Source of the DNA: SIG480 sp045595605
Lineage (GTDB): Bacteria; Bacillota; Clostridia; Oscillospirales; JAAYXM01
Direction of reading: 5' to 3'
NCBI GenBank assembly: GCA_045595605.1
Contig: JAZOAS010000158.1
Location: forward strand, 1 to 8,911
DNA length: 8,911 bases
A model generated the notes under the pieces. It saw nothing but the letters and a program-made list of their open reading frames with translations. It had not been told where the DNA came from and ran no database searches. A program made the position numbers and the translations under genes. Below are positions 5,469 through 8,911 of the stretch, in pieces (the first letter of the stretch is position 1; every line of letters starts with the position of its first letter).

Positions 5469-7195
5469 AGTTTTTTCATGTTTACAACGATTGGCACATC
5501 AAAGGCCTTGAGAAAAACAACCTCATAAACGAGGATACGGGCTTTAAAATTCAGCATGTTTTTTCAATGCCTGGCGAGCTTAAGTTTAATAAGCTTGCGG
5601 CAAAGGGTGGAAAGCTCCACTCAATTATCAAGGAAAACAAAATTCCGTTCTATGTTGACAGACTCCAGGGCGGAATTACATATCATGAGTACGCTTTCGA
5701 TAAGGACCTCATCCGCGAGTATGACAACATCCTCGGCGACTGGTTCCTCGGCTTCCAGCTTCACGAGAGCGCATCAAATATGTTCGACTCTGACTGGCAG
5801 AGCATTTTGACGGTCATGGACGGCGCAAAAGGACCGTACGACCTTGAAACTCTCAAGGCTAAGAAGGTTGCTAAAAAGTGTAACATTGAAGACGGCGCAA
5901 CGCTCTACAATTTCTCACAGGGCACACCTGAGGAGTATGCAGTTCTCCGTTATCCGGAGACTCCCGAGGCGTTCCGCGAGCAGCTTATCGAGCGCTATAA
6001 GACAAGAATGAAAGAGACAGATAACCACCTTCTTCCGGTTGATAGCTACTACCTTATGACAAAGATTCATAACGAGCTCGGAGCTAAGACCTTCCTTCCG
6101 GAAGTCGGCTGGCAGATCGGTCAGATGAGAATCGCTGTTGCTTCAGTTCGCGGTATGGCTGAAAATGTCGGTAAGACATGGGGTACATACTACGAAACAT
6201 GGATTGCGGCACCTACCGAGTTTGACGCTTCAATGCCGTGCTTTAACTCTGACCCGTCAAACGAGTGGTATCTTACTCAGGAACAGCACGCAGATAACTT
6301 CACAACCCATGGCCCGGGCGGCGGAAGTTCAAGACGCCTTCAGAAGAGAATTTACTACTATTCTCTCATGGCAGGTGCTGACTACATGGGCGAAGAGTGG
6401 GGTCTTAACTGCTCATATACAGACATGCAGACATTCGAACTCTCAGAGTACGGTCTTGCAAAGAAAGAGTTTATCGACTTTATCCGTGACTATAAGAATG
6501 TAAAGGCACGCGTTCCGTTTGCTCTTGTTCTCCCGAATGAGTACTACTGCGTACAGGTTGAAAACCCGTTCCGTCCGCATCACCTCGGTGTTCACCGTGA
6601 CTTGTATATGCAGTGCAAAATCGAAGGTGCGCTTAAGGACTTCAACGGACATATTGAAGATGTTATTAACCTTATTTACGAGGTTGACGGCGGTCATATC
6701 GGTAACGAAGGACATACTCTCACAAACTCACGCTTCGGTGACCTCTTCGACATCATCTATGAGGATGCAGGTGAAGAAGTATTTGCAAAATACGATGCAC
6801 TCATCGATGTATCTCCCGACAGCCGTGTCGCTAAGAAGTTTGGTGACAAGTTCCGCGTATTCGAAAGCACAGATCTTACGAAACTCGAGTCTGACATCAA
6901 GGCATACTCAAAGGAGATTTTACCTGTTACAGTTGATAAGCTTCTCTGGGTTCTCTCTGAGGATGAGAAGGGCAGATACCTCTCAATCTTCAATAACGAG
7001 GGTAACCACCGCGAGCGCCCTGAGGGCGACCATATTCTCCACGAAGCAGACGCAAGAGTAACTGTAAGCTTCAAGGCAGAGGGTGAGCTCACTCCCATAA
7101 AACTCTCAAGTCCTGACATCAAAATTACAAAGGTTGACGATAAGACATACTTTGTCGATATGCCGGCATGCGAATTTGCAATATTTAAATATTAA
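5465..7195 (+). CDS. Putative intracellular glycoside-hydrolase-like protein, paralogue 1
   Basis: A 576-residue protein without signal peptide or membrane helix. I cannot name its family. The N-terminus MKFFHVYNDWHIKG and FQLHES (97-102) are conserved in its neighbour. PEVGWQIGQMR (212-222), a run ending in WGTYYETW (239-246) and GEEWGLNCSY (from E310) look like strands and loops of a TIM barrel of the clan-A glycosidase kind, with E244, E310 and E311 as candidate acids. After VKARVPFALVLP (from 346) comes an alpha/beta part with GNEGHTLTNSRFGDLFDIIYED split over its middle, then a beta-rich end with FNNEGN (509-514), a layout like GH42 enzymes. Role inferred: action on imported oligosaccharides. 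ATG chosen with AAAGGAAGAG upstream. Many C-ending codons hint at good expression. Confidence 0.85.
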   Translation: MKFFHVYNDWHIKGLEKNNLINEDTGFKIQHVFSMPGELKFNKLAAKGGKLHSIIKENKIPFYVDRLQGGITYHEYAFDKDLIREYDNILGDWFLGFQLHESASNMFDSDWQSILTVMDGAKGPYDLETLKAKKVAKKCNIEDGATLYNFSQGTPEEYAVLRYPETPEAFREQLIERYKTRMKETDNHLLPVDSYYLMTKIHNELGAKTFLPEVGWQIGQMRIAVASVRGMAENVGKTWGTYYETWIAAPTEFDASMPCFNSDPSNEWYLTQEQHADNFTTHGPGGGSSRRLQKRIYYYSLMAGADYMGEEWGLNCSYTDMQTFELSEYGLAKKEFIDFIRDYKNVKARVPFALVLPNEYYCVQVENPFRPHHLGVHRDLYMQCKIEGALKDFNGHIEDVINLIYEVDGGHIGNEGHTLTNSRFGDLFDIIYEDAGEEVFAKYDALIDVSPDSRVAKKFGDKFRVFESTDLTKLESDIKAYSKEILPVTVDKLLWVLSEDEKGRYLSIFNNEGNHRERPEGDHILHEADARVTVSFKAEGELTPIKLSSPDIKITKVDDKTYFVDMPACEFAIFKY

Positions 7196-7198
7196 GAT

Positions 7199-7229
7199 AA
7201 AAAACCTCTCCGGTCGGAGAGGTTTTTTT
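7199..7229 (+). terminator. Intrinsic terminator between the two paralogues
   Basis: A 13-base-pair stem (arms 7199-7211 and 7216-7228), with a GC-rich upper half and loop GGTC, runs straight into a T-run. It begins three bases after the first paralogue's stop, so the two copies are transcribed apart. Confidence 0.92.
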
Positions 7230-7243
7230 ATCGGAAAATACCA

Positions 7244-7271
7244 TTGTTTTAAGAAGTGCAAAGGGTATAAT
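7244..7271 (+). promoter_or_regulatory. Sigma-A-like promoter of the second paralogue
   Basis: TTGTTT (7244-7249) and a perfect TATAAT (7266-7271) are 16 bases apart; shifting the -35 by one base gives 17. A start near 7278 would leave a leader of about 20 bases, just enough for the AGAGAGGGTG ribosome site. Confidence 0.65.
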
Positions 7272-7297
7272 TAGATTTGAAGAGAGGGTGAAGGTGC

Positions 7298-8911
7298 ATG
7301 AGATTTTTTCATGTCTATAACGATTGGCACATCAAGGGTCTTGAGAAGAATAATTTCATAAATGAAGATACAGGCTTTAAGATTCAACACAAGTTTGCGA
7401 TCCCCGAAGCTCTTAAATTCAATAAGATTGCCGCAAAGGGCGGAGAGCTTCATTCGCTTATAAAGGAGAATAAATATCCGTTCTATGTTGACAGAATTTC
7501 GGGCGGAAACAACTTCCACTACTACGAACCCGATCACGACCTTATACAAGAGTACGAGAACATTCTTGGTGATTGGTTTTTGGGTTTCCAGCTTCACGAG
7601 AGCGCATCGAACATCTTTGATGCGCAGTGGCAAAATGTAATTAACCGAATGGGTCACAAGGGTCCTTATGACCTTTCCGAGCTTAAGGAAAAGCTTTTGA
7701 GCAGTTTTGCAGTTATGCCGGACGGAACCCGTATCCATGACTTTTCACATCAGTCGGCAGAGGAAATTGCACCGCTTGTTTATCCTGAAACAACCGACGA
7801 GTTTTTCGCACAGATTACAGATTTCTACAAGAGCCGCCTTAAGAGAACTGACGGACATATTCTTCCTGCGGACAGTTATTATCTTATGACAAGGCTTTAT
7901 GACGAGCTTGGCGTAAAGAACTTTATGCCCGAAGTCGGTTGGCAGATCGGTCAGATGAGAATAGCGGTTGCTTCCGTTCGCGGAGCGGCAGAAAACAACG
8001 AAAAGCGCTGGGGTACATACTACGAAACCTGGATTGCTGCACCGACGGAGTTTGATGCATCGATGCCCGTGTTCAACGATCACCCCTCGAATGAGTGGTA
8101 CAATACCCAGGCAATCCACCCCGACGACTTTACGACAAAGGGAAAAACCGGAGGAAGCTCAAGACTTTTGCAGAAGAGAATATACTACTTCTCACTTATG
8201 GCAGGCGCTGACTTCATGGCAGAAGAGTGGGGTCTTAATTGCTCATATTCCGATATGGAGACATTTGAGCTTTCTGAATACGGTCTTGCGAAGAAAGAAT
8301 TTATTGAGTTTATGCGCGATAAAAAGAATGTAAAAGCTCGCGTACCGTTTGCAATCGTTCTGCCGAAGGAGTATTTGTGCGTACAGGTTGAAAACCCGTT
8401 CCGTCCGCACCACTTCGGAATACATCGCGATAAGTATATGCAGTGCATCCTCGGAGAAGAGCAGAAAGCGTTCAACGGATATGTTGAAGATGTTCTGAAC
8501 TTTATCTATGAGGCTCACGAAGGTCATATCGGAAACGAAGGACATACGCTCACAAACTCTCGTTTCGGTGATATATTTGACATCATCTACGAGGATGCAG
8601 AGGATGCGACCTTTGAAAAATACGCGGCAGTTATTGATGCAACTCCCGACAGTCGTGTATATGCAAAGCGTGGCGAAAAGATAAAGGTTCTTCGTTGTGA
8701 TGACTTTGAAAAGCTTGAGCGCGACATACGAGAAATCTCGAAGGAAGTGCTCCCTGTCACGGTTGATAAGCTTCTCTGGGTTGTTTCTGATGAGAAAGAA
8801 GGTCGCCGTTTTCTTTCAATCTTCAATAACGAAGGAAACTACCGTGCCCATCCCGTCGGTGATACGATTGACCACGCGGCAGATGAGAGGGTGAAAGTTT
8901 CGTTCAAAGAA
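7298..8911 (+). CDS. Putative intracellular glycoside-hydrolase-like protein, paralogue 2, 3' partial
   Basis: An open frame of 538 codons runs from ATG 7298 to the window end without a stop; by comparison with the first copy about 35 residues are missing. The ribosome site is AGAGAGGGTG (7281-7290), seven bases before the ATG. It aligns with paralogue 1 over its whole length with one or two small gaps. The block from PEVGW to RDKKN is about four fifths identical by hand count, while the stretch after the HES motif (about 105-200) is much less alike. The candidate acids are kept: E101 in HES, E243 in YYETW, and E309-E310 in EEWG. There is no signal peptide. Differences such as MPVFNDH for MPCFNSD and KGKTGGSS for HGPGGGSS lie in likely loops near the active-site face. 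The function is the same as proposed for copy 1, possibly on a different substrate. Confidence 0.85.
   Translation, partial: MRFFHVYNDWHIKGLEKNNFINEDTGFKIQHKFAIPEALKFNKIAAKGGELHSLIKENKYPFYVDRISGGNNFHYYEPDHDLIQEYENILGDWFLGFQLHESASNIFDAQWQNVINRMGHKGPYDLSELKEKLLSSFAVMPDGTRIHDFSHQSAEEIAPLVYPETTDEFFAQITDFYKSRLKRTDGHILPADSYYLMTRLYDELGVKNFMPEVGWQIGQMRIAVASVRGAAENNEKRWGTYYETWIAAPTEFDASMPVFNDHPSNEWYNTQAIHPDDFTTKGKTGGSSRLLQKRIYYFSLMAGADFMAEEWGLNCSYSDMETFELSEYGLAKKEFIEFMRDKKNVKARVPFAIVLPKEYLCVQVENPFRPHHFGIHRDKYMQCILGEEQKAFNGYVEDVLNFIYEAHEGHIGNEGHTLTNSRFGDIFDIIYEDAEDATFEKYAAVIDATPDSRVYAKRGEKIKVLRCDDFEKLERDIREISKEVLPVTVDKLLWVVSDEKEGRRFLSIFNNEGNYRAHPVGDTIDHAADERVKVSFKE

Noticed and set aside
7259..7300. 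GTG-started short ORFs just before paralogue 2 (7288 and 7294)
   Set aside because: They run into the coding region in another frame and stop at 7318-7320 without a distinct ribosome site; ATG 7298 aligns exactly with the start of copy 1.
6138..8333. Several 120-180 codon ORFs in other frames within the two paralogues, including matching ones in both copies
   Set aside because: They appear at equivalent places because the parent genes are similar. Their products are rich in Ser, Thr and Arg without motifs, as expected for shadow frames.
1..8911. CRISPR arrays, tRNA or rRNA genes, insertion sequences, phage genes
   Set aside because: No regularly spaced repeats, cloverleaf-like sequences, transposase motifs or terminal inverted repeats were seen on either strand.

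Overview
The window reads as chromosomal DNA of a spore-forming anaerobe in the Firmicutes, most likely class Clostridia. The evidence is the Shine-Dalgarno sites (GGAGG-type) before nearly every gene, a two-iron superoxide reductase (typical of anaerobes), a SleB-type spore-cortex hydrolase, sigma-A-like promoters with 16-17 base spacers, and moderate base composition. I see no phage, transposon, CRISPR, tRNA or rRNA sequence. No stretch over 300 bases lacks a gene.

Region 1 (1-2373, + strand) is a tight operon: the end of an NAD(P)H-hydrate epimerase (nnrE), a HAD-family phosphatase, a FlaR-like P-loop kinase, a DNA-deoxyinosine glycosylase of the uracil-DNA glycosylase superfamily, and a small membrane protein. 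Two junctions are ATGA stop/start overlaps. Several products repair or sanitise damaged nucleotides, cofactors or DNA, so the cluster may be a damage-repair unit; that is inference. It ends at a strong bidirectional hairpin terminator.

Region 2 (2372-3314, - strand) is a two-gene unit of unknown function: a three-helix membrane protein, then a secreted protein anchored by a C-terminal helix. It has its own promoter and lies between two terminators whose hairpin arms are identical.

Region 3 (3320-4631, - strand) is a two-gene operon: an Mrp/NBP35-type iron-sulfur carrier ATPase, then desulfoferrodoxin (superoxide reductase), with a promoter and a terminator. The pairing fits iron-site maintenance and superoxide defence.

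Region 4 (4592-5342, + strand) holds a SleB-like cortex-lytic enzyme, diverging from region 3. It has a candidate sigma-G promoter and a possible six-codon leader ORF.

Region 5 (5370-8911, + strand) holds two tandem paralogues of about 570 residues, each with its own promoter and separated by a terminator; the second runs off the window. Their layout (N-terminal barrel-like part with conserved Glu residues, middle alpha/beta part, C-terminal beta part, no signal peptide) suggests an intracellular glycoside-hydrolase-like family that I cannot name. This pair is the most novel item here.
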